Origin: DASTCC01 sp035711465
Lineage (GTDB): Bacteria > Acidobacteriota > Vicinamibacteria > Vicinamibacterales > SCN-69-37
Length of the DNA: 30,124 nt
Assembly: GCA_035711465.1 (NCBI GenBank)
Contig: DASTCC010000167.1
Location: forward strand, 1 to 30,124
Direction of reading: 5' to 3'
Numbering within the stretch: position 1 is the stretch's first letter; each line of letters opens with the position of its first letter. Shown here one piece after another: positions 1 through 7,093 of the stretch. The notes beneath the pieces were generated by a model. The model was not told the DNA's origin, ran no database searches, and was given only the letters and a program-made list of their open reading frames with translations. Position numbers and translations under genes: made by a program.

Positions 1-656
1 GCACGTCCGGCGACGCGGTCGTGATGGTGCTGGCGACGATCAAAGCGCGGATCGTCGTGAACGGCCGCGAGCAGACGCGTGACACGCCGCTGCAGACGAA
101 CGGGCTCGTGATTGGGACGGACGGACTGACGATCATGCCGCTGTCGATGCTCGATCCGGCCGAGTTGCTGACGCGGACGCTCTCGGCGACCGCCGGCGCC
201 AACTCGAAGGTCGACGTCAGCTCGGAGACGAGCGAATTGCGGATCCGCGTCGGCGCGCGCGAGCTGCCGGCGACGATCGTGCTGCGCGACAGCGATCTCG
301 ACATCGTGTTCCTGAAACCGACCGAGGCGCTGACCGCTCCGGTCGCCGCCATCGCCAGCGACGGACCAACGCCGCAGCTGCTCGATACGTTGATCTCGAT
401 GCAACGCTCGACCGAGAGCTTCGGCTGGGGCACGCTGGCGTCGTTCGCCGTCGTCCAGCTCGTCGTCGAGAAGCCGCGGCCTTATCTGCTCGCGTCGCTC
501 AGCACGGTCGCGGGCAACGGGCTGGGCGCGTCGATGTTCGACACCGCCGGCCGCTTCGTCGGCATTGTCGCCCGCGTCGCCGGATCGCGCACGGCCCCGC
601 AGCCGGGCGTCGTCCTGGCTCAGGACATCCGGGAGCTGGTGAAGCAGATCAAGTAA
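1..656 (+). CDS. Trypsin-fold protein, probably catalytically dead (partial, 5' end outside window)
   Basis: The reading frame is open to the left edge, so the N-terminus is missing; the GTG at 21 is only the first start codon in view. About 217 residues are visible. The order of segments follows the chymotrypsin/HtrA fold: a strand with TNGLVIGTDGLTIMPLSML where HtrA proteases have the His-containing GSG-DG-TNAHV segment, DSDLDIVFLKP where the catalytic Asp lies, and GNGLGASMFDTAGRFVGI where the catalytic GNSGGP lies. The Asp region is kept, but the His is replaced by Ser/Leu and the GNSGG serine motif is GNGLG. This suggests a non-proteolytic homologue. No PDZ domain follows; the protein ends about 20 residues after the barrel. 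It converges with the permease gene, with only 10 bp between stop codons. Confidence 0.6.
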   Translation, partial: TSGDAVVMVLATIKARIVVNGREQTRDTPLQTNGLVIGTDGLTIMPLSMLDPAELLTRTLSATAGANSKVDVSSETSELRIRVGARELPATIVLRDSDLDIVFLKPTEALTAPVAAIASDGPTPQLLDTLISMQRSTESFGWGTLASFAVVQLVVEKPRPYLLASLSTVAGNGLGASMFDTAGRFVGIVARVAGSRTAPQPGVVLAQDIRELVKQIK

Positions 657-666
657 TTCGTGGGAA

Positions 667-3309
667 TCACTTGAGCACGTCCGCGGGATCGATCCGCGTC
701 GCGCGGCGGCCGGCGACGAGGCTGGCGGCGAGGGCGACGACGGCCATGAGCGCCGCGGCGCCCGCATAGCTCACCGCATCGGTCGGCGCGACCGAGTAGA
801 GGAGCGCGGTGACGTAGCGCGACGATGCCCACGCTGCCGCGAGACCGAGCGCGGCACCGCCGATCACCGGCCACGCCGCCTGCCCGACCACCCAGCGAAG
901 CACGCGCGGAATGCCGGCGCCGAGCGCGATCCGCAGGCCGATCTCGTTCGAGCGCTGCGACACCGCATACGCGACGACGCCGTAGATGCCGACCACCGCG
1001 AGCGCCAGCGCCAGCGCCGCGAACAGCAGGAACAGCCACGTCTGGAACTCGCGCGCGGCCTGCCCGAGCGCCAGCGTCTCGTCGAGCGTGCGCAGCCGCG
1101 TGATTGGCTGATCGGCATCGACGGCCCAGATCGCTTCGCGCACCGCGGCATCCAGTCCGGGCGTCGTGCCCGCCGATCGAACGGCCAGATCGGACAGCCA
1201 CAGCGGGTACTGACGCACCTGCGCGGCCGGGACGTAGACCTGCCCGACGAGATCTGCCGTGCGGCCGCCGCGGCGCACGTCGCCGACCACGCCGACGATC
1301 GTCACCCACGCGGCCTTCTCGTGACGCCGCAGCCGCCGCCCGATTGGATCGGCGCCGCCGAAGCGCTCGCGCGCGAACGCTTCGTTCACCACGGCCACCG
1401 GCTCTGTGGAGTCGCGATCGCTCGCCGCAATCCAGCGTCCACGCCGCAGCGGGATCCGGAACGTCTCGAGATAGCCGGGACTGACGGCCTGGTAGCCGGC
1501 GGTGACGTTGGCCGTGGCATCGCCCTCGATCTGAAGTCCGCTGATCCAGCTGCCGCGCAGCGGCAGCCGGTTGGCGAAGGTGACGGCGGTCACGCCGGGA
1601 ATCGCCGCCAGGCGCGCCTCGACCTGTTCGAAGAAAGCCAGCCGCGCCTGCGCCTCGGCGTACTTCGGCGAGTTGGCCGGCAGCGTCACGCCGGCCGCGA
1701 GCACGTCGTGCGGATCGAAACCGAGCGAGACCGAGTTCAGCGAGATCAGACTCCGCGACATCAACAGCGCGCCGACCAGCAGCACGATCGACAGCGCGAC
1801 CTGAACGAACAGCAGCGCCGAGCGGCCGCGTTGGAGCCAGCCGCCGACGACGGCGCGGCTCGAGCTCTGGAGTGCGTCGGCCGGCTGCGTGCGGCTCATC
1901 TGCCACGCCGGCACGATCGCGAAGACGAACGTCGCCAGGCCGGCGAGCAGCGCCGCGACCACCAGCGCGCGTCCGCCGAAGATCACCTGGTCGACGCGTG
2001 GAATGCCCGCAGGTGCGGCGGCGACGAGCAGGCTCGTCGTCCAGGACCCGAAGGCGACGCCGACGAACGCGCCCGCTGTCGCGAGGACGAGGCTCTCGGC
2101 GGCAAACGTCACCAGCAGCCTGGCACGGCCAGCGCCCATCGCGACGCGGACGGCGATCTCGCGGCGGCGCCCGAGGGCGCGAACGATGAGCAGGCCGCCG
2201 ACGTTGGCGCAGGCGGTGAGCAGGGTGAGCCCGACGGCGGCGAGCAGCACGACGAGCAGCGTGCGCGTTTCGCCGACCTGCGCCGTCTGCAGCGGCTCGA
2301 TGTCGGCGCCGGGCGTGCCGGCCCGTGCGCCCAGCGGGGGAATGCTGGCCGCGACAGCCTCAAGCCGCTCTCGCGCCGTGGTCAGATCGACGCCCGGACG
2401 CAGACGGCCGATGCCCTCGAGGATGTGCTCGCCGCGTCCGGTCGCGATGTCGGGCGGAAGCGCCACCGGCACGAGCACGTCGACACGCTGGATGTAGTCA
2501 GAGATCGCGACGAACGACGGCGGCATCACGCCGACCACCTGCACCGGCCGGCCGTCGAGCACGATCGTTCGTCCGAGAATGCCGCTGTCGCCGTTGAAAC
2601 GGCTTCGCCAGAGCCGGTCGGTGATCACGGCCACGGCTTCGTTGCCGGGGGTGAACTCTTCCTCGCGGAACGCGCGCCCGAGCGCCGGCTGGATGCCGAC
2701 GACGTCGAAGTAGTCGCGCGTGATCTCTTCGGCGCCGAGACGCTCGGGCCGGCCGCTGCCGACGAGCGTCCGCCCCGCCACCATGTACCCGGCCACCCCG
2801 ACGGCGTCGCCGGCGCGATCGCGATAGTCGGTGAGGTTGATCGGCGCCACGGCGATGCGGCGCGGCGCGCCGCCCTCGGCTGGACGCATCGTGTCCCACA
2901 ACGCGACGAGCCGGTCCGGCTCGGGATAGGGGAGCGGACGCAGCATGACGGTATCGACCATCGCGAAGATCGCGGTGTTGACGCCGATGCCGAGCGCGAG
3001 GGTGAGGATGGCGGCGATGGTGAAGCCGGGCGTTCGGCGCAGCGTGCGGGCGGCGAAGCGAACGTCGCGCCAGAACGTCGCCATCGGACGGAAGCCGCGC
3101 CGATCGCGCACCTGCTCCATCGCCTGATCGACGCCGCCGAAATCGCGCCGCGCCGCGGCCCGCGCCTCGGCGGCGGAGAGGCCGCGGCGGCGGTGGTCTT
3201 CGGCGGACAGATCGAGGTGGTGACGGATTTCCTCGTCGAGCTCGCGCTCGATGGCGCGGCCGCGAACGAGCTCGACGAGCCGGCTGACGAACCTGCGCAA
3301 TCCGGTCAC
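667..3309 (-). CDS. ADOP-type ABC transporter permease (FtsX/MacB-like), 880 aa
   Basis: Membrane protein of the acidobacterial duplicated orphan permease type. A cytoplasmic prefix (residues ~1-75, with ELDEEIRHHLDLSAEDHRRRGLS followed by a RRDFGG motif) precedes two MacB_PCD/FtsX units. The first transmembrane helix is near 96-118 (FTIAAILTLALGIGVNTAIF), then a large periplasmic domain (DRLVALWDT, VVGIQPALGRAF), three helices with LLTACANVGGLLIVRALGRRREIAVRVAMGAGRARL, and a second copy ending in YGVVAYAVSQRSNEIGLRIALGAG. No ATPase gene adjoins it, as is usual for this family. The GTG start at 3309 overlaps the PadR stop in a GTGA arrangement, so the two are translationally coupled; the reading frame continues upstream to 3453 but only inside padR. 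Substrate is unknown; export of lipids, peptides or drugs is family-level inference. Confidence 0.85.
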   Translation of the reverse strand: MTGLRRFVSRLVELVRGRAIERELDEEIRHHLDLSAEDHRRRGLSAAEARAAARRDFGGVDQAMEQVRDRRGFRPMATFWRDVRFAARTLRRTPGFTIAAILTLALGIGVNTAIFAMVDTVMLRPLPYPEPDRLVALWDTMRPAEGGAPRRIAVAPINLTDYRDRAGDAVGVAGYMVAGRTLVGSGRPERLGAEEITRDYFDVVGIQPALGRAFREEEFTPGNEAVAVITDRLWRSRFNGDSGILGRTIVLDGRPVQVVGVMPPSFVAISDYIQRVDVLVPVALPPDIATGRGEHILEGIGRLRPGVDLTTARERLEAVAASIPPLGARAGTPGADIEPLQTAQVGETRTLLVVLLAAVGLTLLTACANVGGLLIVRALGRRREIAVRVAMGAGRARLLVTFAAESLVLATAGAFVGVAFGSWTTSLLVAAAPAGIPRVDQVIFGGRALVVAALLAGLATFVFAIVPAWQMSRTQPADALQSSSRAVVGGWLQRGRSALLFVQVALSIVLLVGALLMSRSLISLNSVSLGFDPHDVLAAGVTLPANSPKYAEAQARLAFFEQVEARLAAIPGVTAVTFANRLPLRGSWISGLQIEGDATANVTAGYQAVSPGYLETFRIPLRRGRWIAASDRDSTEPVAVVNEAFARERFGGADPIGRRLRRHEKAAWVTIVGVVGDVRRGGRTADLVGQVYVPAAQVRQYPLWLSDLAVRSAGTTPGLDAAVREAIWAVDADQPITRLRTLDETLALGQAAREFQTWLFLLFAALALALAVVGIYGVVAYAVSQRSNEIGLRIALGAGIPRVLRWVVGQAAWPVIGGAALGLAAAWASSRYVTALLYSVAPTDAVSYAGAAALMAVVALAASLVAGRRATRIDPADVLK

Positions 3310-3656
3310 GACCACTGTCCTTCCGGATTGAGGATGCGCCCGACCATCGCCGACACGCGCGACCAGCGCTCCGTTTCGGCGACGAGCTGCCGTCGGCCGG
3401 CGGCGGTGAGGCTGTAGAACTTGGCGCGGCGGTTGTTGTCCGACGCGCCCCATTTGGCGCGGATCCAGCCCTGCTGCTCGAGCTTCACCAGCGCCGGATA
3501 GAGCGTGCCCTGATTGAGCCGCAGCGATTCGCCGCTCATCTGCTCGATCCGCCGCGCGATGCCGTAGCCATGCTGCGGGCCGAGCGTGTCGAGCGTCTTC
3601 AACACCATCAGCGCCAGGGTGCCCTGGAGCACGTCGTGACGGTCAGCATCGGTCAT
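3306..3656 (-). CDS. PadR family transcriptional regulator, 116 aa
   Basis: Winged-helix repressor of the short PadR subfamily. The characteristic start DVLQGTLALMVLKTL is followed by GPQHGYGIARRIEQMS (helix 2/3), the recognition segment LNQGTLYPALVKLEQQGWI, the wing WG-SDNNRRAKFYSLTAAGRRQL, and a short C-terminal dimerisation helix. It is translationally coupled to the orphan permease, so it most likely represses its own operon and responds to a small hydrophobic ligand. The start is fixed by an ATG only 6 bp downstream of a good -10 hexamer, which implies a leaderless or nearly leaderless mRNA. The second PadR in the window (9826-10182) has the same genetic arrangement but is divergent in sequence. 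Confidence 0.93.
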   Translation of the reverse strand: MTDADRHDVLQGTLALMVLKTLDTLGPQHGYGIARRIEQMSGESLRLNQGTLYPALVKLEQQGWIRAKWGASDNNRRAKFYSLTAAGRRQLVAETERWSRVSAMVGRILNPEGQWS

Positions 3657-3662
3657 GTTGGT

Positions 3663-3695
3663 AAACTACATCACTACCTGTTGGAAAGCAACAGG
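3663..3695 (-). promoter_or_regulatory. Promoter of the PadR-permease operon with overlapping 7-bp inverted repeat
   Basis: Read on the minus strand, TTGCTT (3686-3691) and TAGTTT (3663-3668) are 17 bp apart, and the PadR ATG begins 6 bp after the -10. The -35 overlaps a perfect inverted repeat CCTGTTG-GAAAG-CAACAGG (3677-3695). Its position at the promoter of an autoregulated PadR operon makes it a candidate operator. Binding by this PadR is inference. Confidence 0.55.
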
Positions 3696-3696
3696 G

Positions 3697-3731
3697 GCTG
3701 GCTGCGGGCTCCGGGCTGCCGGCTCCAGGCG
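3697..3731. repeat. 7-bp-period intergenic tract (5 units)
   Basis: Five consecutive heptads share the pattern NNNGGCT: GCTGGCT, GCGGGCT, CCGGGCT, GCCGGCT and a degenerate CCAGGCG. The tract lies between the divergent PadR and propeller-protein promoters. It is one of five 7-bp-period tracts in this window, all intergenic, but its unit differs from the CTTGGGG-type unit of the three longer tracts. Confidence 0.5.
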
Positions 3732-3736
3732 CCCGA

Positions 3737-3765
3737 TTGACCGCAGCGGGCGCCGCTGGTTAAAT
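3737..3765 (+). promoter_or_regulatory. Promoter for the secreted propeller-like gene, palindrome in spacer
   Basis: TTGACC (3737-3742) and TTAAAT (3760-3765) are separated by exactly 17 bp. The spacer carries CAGCGG-GCG-CCGCTG (3744-3758), an inverted repeat centred in the middle of the promoter. Because the -10 overlaps the upstream ATG at 3764, translation must begin downstream, which supports the start at 3821. Confidence 0.6.
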
Positions 3766-3820
3766 GACGGAGGTTCCCAAGCATCCAGTTCCGGCCCAGC
3801 CTGTAAGGAGACGTGTCCTG

Positions 3821-4918
3821 ATGAGAACCGCCCTCAAGCTCACCGCCCTGTGCGCGTTGATCGTGGGTACGGCGCTCGCACCGGTTGCCGCGCGCACCGA
3901 TGCGCCCGTGCTCGTCGGTCCGACGTTCGAGAGCATCGGTCCGCTCGCGTTCGGTCCGAACGGCGTGCTCTATGCGGCCGACAAATCGGCCGCGACCATC
4001 TTCGCGCTCGACCTGGGCGCGCAGAGCGCCGGCAAGACACCCGGTACGAAGGACGTGCCGGCGATCGATCAGAAAGTCGCCAGCCTGCTCGGCACCGACG
4101 TTCGCGAGATCACGATCACCGACCTCGCCGTGCACCCGACCTCGCGCAACTCGTTCCTCTCCGTGATGCGCGGTCAGGGCGCCGGCGCGCAGAGCGCGCT
4201 CGTGCGCGTCGACGGGGCCGGCACGCTCGAGGTGGTCACGCTCGACGCCATGCAGTTCACCAAGGTAACGCTGCCCAACCCGGCGGCCGTGAATCCCAAC
4301 GGCCGCGGCGGCCGCGCCGACGCGATCACCGACATGGCGTTCTCGAACGGGCGCCTCTTCGTCGCCGGCCTCTCGAACGAGGAGTTCGCGTCGAAGCTGT
4401 GGTCGGTGCCCTATCCGTTCGGCGCCACCGCCGACAACGGCACCAGCGTCGAGATCTTCCACGGCAATCACAACGCCTACGAGACGCGCTCGCCGGTCTA
4501 CGCCTTCGTGCCGACGAACGTCGGCGGCCAGCCAAGCCTGATCGCCGGCTATCTCTGCACGCCGCTCGTGCAGTTCCCGGTCGGCGACCTCAAGCCCGGG
4601 GCGAAGATCATGGGCAAGACCATCGCCGAGCTCGGCAACCGCAACCGTCCGATCGACATGGTGCTCTATCAGAAGGACGGCAAGCAGTTCCTGCTGATGA
4701 CCAACACCAGCCGCGGCGTGATGAAGCTGGACACCGCCGAGTTCGCCAAGGCGGACGCGATCACGACCCGCGTCGCCGAGAAAGGCGGCGTGCCGTACGA
4801 GACGATCACGGCGATGACCGGCGTCGAGCAGCTCGACCTGTTGAACGCGACGCACACGATCGTGCTCGCGCGCGACGAAGCGCGGGTGCTGAACCTGCGC
4901 GCCGTAGTGCTGCCGTAA
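3821..4918 (+). CDS. Secreted beta-propeller-like protein of unknown function, 365 aa
   Basis: The start is ATG 3821, preceded by AAGGAG at 3805-3810; an in-frame ATG at 3764 overlaps the promoter and is rejected. The N-terminus MRTALKLTALCALIVGTALAPVAARTDAP is a typical Sec signal peptide, so the protein is exported. The rest has repeated short blade-like segments (IGPLAFGPNGVLYAADKSAATIFALDLG, ITDLAVHPTSRNSFLSVMRG, ITDMAFSNGRLFVAGLS, PIDMVLYQKDGKQFLLMTNTSRGVMKLD), each a hydrophobic strand followed by a turn and a second strand, as in NHL/SMP-30-type propellers. I do not recognise a catalytic motif. It is followed after 5 bp by a lipoprotein gene, with an intrinsic terminator positioned to end this transcript. 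Function unknown; an extracytoplasmic binding role is inference. Confidence 0.75.
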   Translation: MRTALKLTALCALIVGTALAPVAARTDAPVLVGPTFESIGPLAFGPNGVLYAADKSAATIFALDLGAQSAGKTPGTKDVPAIDQKVASLLGTDVREITITDLAVHPTSRNSFLSVMRGQGAGAQSALVRVDGAGTLEVVTLDAMQFTKVTLPNPAAVNPNGRGGRADAITDMAFSNGRLFVAGLSNEEFASKLWSVPYPFGATADNGTSVEIFHGNHNAYETRSPVYAFVPTNVGGQPSLIAGYLCTPLVQFPVGDLKPGAKIMGKTIAELGNRNRPIDMVLYQKDGKQFLLMTNTSRGVMKLDTAEFAKADAITTRVAEKGGVPYETITAMTGVEQLDLLNATHTIVLARDEARVLNLRAVVLP

Positions 4919-4923
4919 CAGCG

Positions 4924-6072
4924 ATGCGGTTCCCACGACACGCGGCGATCTTCGCCGCGTGTCTTTTTTTCGCGGCCTGCCACCGCGCCGGCGGCGACAT
5001 CGCGATCGCGGTCGCCGCCGACGCGCCAGGCGGACGCTCGGTGATACGCGTCAGCGGACTCTCGTCCGCCGAGCTCGCGGCTGCGCCCGATGCATCCGCA
5101 GACGCCGACCGCTGGCGGGCGCTGATGCGCGTCAGCGTCGCCGACGCGCCGGGCGACCAGCCTGCCCTCGCGGGACGCTACGCCATCGCCGGCTCGACCC
5201 TCGAATTCCATCCGATGTTCCCGCTCGATCCCGGCCGTAAGTACCGGGTCGTCGTCGACCGCGCGACGCTCGGTGCCGTCGCCGGCAGCGCACCCGTGAC
5301 AGAGGTCGTCGCCCTTCCCGCCGTCGCGCACGCGACGACGACGACGGTGACGCATGTGTACCCGACGGCCGACGCGCTTCCCGAGAACGCTCTGCGTTTC
5401 TACATCGAGTTCTCCGCGCCGATGTCGCGTTCCAGCGGTCTCGACTACGTGCGGCTGAAGGACGACCAGGAACAGGAGGTCGCCGATCCGTTCCTGCCGC
5501 TCGACGTCGATCTCTGGAGTCGCGACTACAAGCGCTACACGCTCTTCCTCGATCCCGGGCGTGTCAAGACCGGCATTCTGCCGAACGAGCAGATGGGCCG
5601 CGCCCTCGAGGCCGGCCGGACGTATCACCTCGACATCTCGGCCGAGTGGCGCGATGCCAACGGCCAGCCGCTGGCGAAGCCGCACCGACAGACGTTCAAG
5701 GTGACGGCCGCCGAGACCCGGCCGATCGATCCGGCGCGGTGGACGATTGCCGCGCCGGCCGCCGGCTCGCGCGATCCGGTGATGGTGACGCTCGATCGTC
5801 CGCTCGATCACGGCCTGCTGCAGCGCGCCGTCGGCATCTCGCGCGCCGGTGAGCCGCCGATCGCCGGCGACGTCAGCATCGCGCCGGGCGAGCGCGAATG
5901 GCGCTTCACGCCGGCCGCCGCCTGGATCGCCGGCGACTACGACGTCATGATCCTCTCGCTGCTCGAGGACGCCGCCGGCAACCGGATCGGCCGGTCATTC
6001 GAAGTCGACAAGTTCGATCGGATTGACGACAAACCAGAAGCGATCGTGCGCCGCCCGTTTCGCGTCAAGTGA
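4924..6072 (+). CDS. Lipoprotein with Ig-like (Big_5-type) domains, 382 aa
   Basis: Starts 5 bp after the upstream stop codon. MRFPRHAAIFAACLFFAAC ends in a lipobox with the acylated cysteine at residue 19, so it is a membrane-anchored periplasmic or outer-membrane lipoprotein. It contains two or three strand-rich modules: an early module ending LDPGRKYRVVVDRATLG, a central one with LRFYIEFSAPMSRSSGLDYVRLKDD, and a C-terminal one with MVTLDRPLDHGLLQRAVGI and GDYDVMILSLLEDAAGNRIGRSFEVD. The phrases FSAPMSRSS and EDAAGNRIG are typical of bacterial Ig-like Big_5 domains. The signal-peptide codons overlap a strong terminator hairpin (separate entry). The last 78 bp overlap, in antisense, the end of the convergent CXXCH gene. 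No enzymatic motif is visible. Confidence 0.75.
   Translation: MRFPRHAAIFAACLFFAACHRAGGDIAIAVAADAPGGRSVIRVSGLSSAELAAAPDASADADRWRALMRVSVADAPGDQPALAGRYAIAGSTLEFHPMFPLDPGRKYRVVVDRATLGAVAGSAPVTEVVALPAVAHATTTTVTHVYPTADALPENALRFYIEFSAPMSRSSGLDYVRLKDDQEQEVADPFLPLDVDLWSRDYKRYTLFLDPGRVKTGILPNEQMGRALEAGRTYHLDISAEWRDANGQPLAKPHRQTFKVTAAETRPIDPARWTIAAPAAGSRDPVMVTLDRPLDHGLLQRAVGISRAGEPPIAGDVSIAPGEREWRFTPAAAWIAGDYDVMILSLLEDAAGNRIGRSFEVDKFDRIDDKPEAIVRRPFRVK
4937..4970 (+). terminator. Intrinsic terminator inside the lipoprotein signal-peptide codons
   Basis: A perfect 12-bp stem (GACACGCGGCGA 4937-4948 with its complement 4952-4963) closes a TCT loop and is followed at once by seven T residues (4964-4970), the only T7 run I noticed in the window. 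It lies 19 bp after the propeller gene stop, where its terminator belongs, but also within codons 5-16 of the lipoprotein. The T-run is read there as Leu-Phe-Phe using CTT and TTT, codons scarce in this GC-rich DNA. Confidence 0.8.
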
Positions 6073-7035
6073 TCCGGCCGCGGGCGGCGAAGCGCTGTCC
6101 GCAGTTCCAAGCAGCGCCAACAAGGCCCATCCAGTCGTCGAGAGCCGCTGCGCATAACTCCGCTGGCCGGCCGGTCTCGTCGTCTCCACCCACGAGCCGT
6201 CGTCGCCGATCGTGACGCGCAGGTAGTTGACGCCGCGAGCGATCGCAGCGCGGCGCCCGGCGGTCGTCGGGCGCGAGCGCAAGGCGAGAACCGCAATCGC
6301 CGTGTCGAACGGCTCGGATCTCACGTTGGCGAACGGTCCCCAGCCGCCGTCGGGCCCCTGCAGATCGAGAAGCGCGCGCTCGACGCGATCGGCGTCGCTG
6401 GCCGGCAAGGTGAGGACGACGGCGGCGATGTCCGGCGTGTCGCTCGGCTGCAGCGCCGCCATCCACGCATCCGCGCGTTCGATCGACGTCCGGTAGGCGA
6501 CGGCATCCGCAGCGACGAGCGTACGCCGGGCCGCCCAGGTCGCGAGCGCCGTCCCGTACGTCGTCGGCGATCCGAGGCTGTTGGAGGGATCCAGCTGCCA
6601 CGATCCATTCGCCTTCTGATCCGAGGCGACGAGCTTCGCCGCCGGCGCGAGGGCATCTCGCGAAATCGACGATGCTTCGACGGCCGACGTCAGCGCGCCG
6701 GCGAACTGAATCCGCGCCAGTGCGGTGTCGTCCAGACCGCCGCCCCGCGAGTTCTTCTCCCAGTCGGGCGGCTGCGAGAGAAAGGCGAGCGTGTCACGGA
6801 GCGGCGCCGCCGTGTCGAACCCGGCTCGCGACGCCTGAATCAGCGCGCGCGCGGCGTCGCCGTTGTTGTGACAGGAGTAGCAGCGGTTTGCGGCATGCCA
6901 GGCCGGCACTTCCTTCGACAGGAACGCGATCGCGCGCGTCTCTGCGGAGTCCCGCTTCGCCGGCTCCTGAGCGCGAAGCGCGACGGCGCCGATCACCGGC
7001 AACATCGCAACGATGACCCACCGCGGCGGCCGCAT
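5995..7035 (-). CDS. Exported CXXCH protein with squalene-cyclase/prenyltransferase-like repeats, 346 aa
   Basis: Begins MRPPRWVIVAMLPVIGAVALRAQ, a signal peptide. A CYSCH motif at residues 52-56 is a c-type haem attachment site of the form seen in secreted cytochromes. The remainder is helical with QW-like turns NGSW (143-146), DGGWG (229-233) and DGSW (279-282), and with TTYGTALATWAARR, FDTAIAVLALRSRP and LSTTGWALLALLG, as in the alpha/alpha toroid of terpene cyclases and prenyltransferases. The cyclase DXDD motif is not visible, so it is probably not a cyclase. The family is known in planctomycetes and acidobacteria without an assigned role. ATG 7035 lies 7 bp after a TAGACT hexamer. It converges on, and overlaps by 78 bp, the lipoprotein gene. 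Confidence 0.75.
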   Translation of the reverse strand: MRPPRWVIVAMLPVIGAVALRAQEPAKRDSAETRAIAFLSKEVPAWHAANRCYSCHNNGDAARALIQASRAGFDTAAPLRDTLAFLSQPPDWEKNSRGGGLDDTALARIQFAGALTSAVEASSISRDALAPAAKLVASDQKANGSWQLDPSNSLGSPTTYGTALATWAARRTLVAADAVAYRTSIERADAWMAALQPSDTPDIAAVVLTLPASDADRVERALLDLQGPDGGWGPFANVRSEPFDTAIAVLALRSRPTTAGRRAAIARGVNYLRVTIGDDGSWVETTRPAGQRSYAQRLSTTGWALLALLGTADSASPPAAGSLDAKRAAHDRFWFVVNPIELVDFE

Positions 7036-7042
7036 CGGGTTG

Positions 7043-7048
7043 AGTCTA
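7043..7048 (-). promoter_or_regulatory. Probable -10 hexamer TAGACT for the CXXCH gene
   Basis: TAGACT on the minus strand ends 7 bp before ATG 7035, with no Shine-Dalgarno sequence between them. This is consistent with a leaderless transcript. No convincing -35 is seen 17 bp upstream. Confidence 0.4.
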
Positions 7049-7093
7049 ACGCGCCTGACGACGCTCAGGTCCCGGGCCGGGCCGACCGGACAC

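Noticed and set aside
1321..3417. Long plus-strand reading frame of 698 codons opposite the first permease
   Set aside because: Its composition is Arg/Ala/Glu/Asp-rich with no domains, as expected for the antisense frame of a GC-rich gene; the minus-strand frame has a clear MacB-like protein.
3655..4923. In-frame upstream extension of the lipoprotein gene to 3655
   Set aside because: It runs through the out-of-frame propeller gene and a promoter; the ATG at 4924 gives a proper lipoprotein signal peptide.
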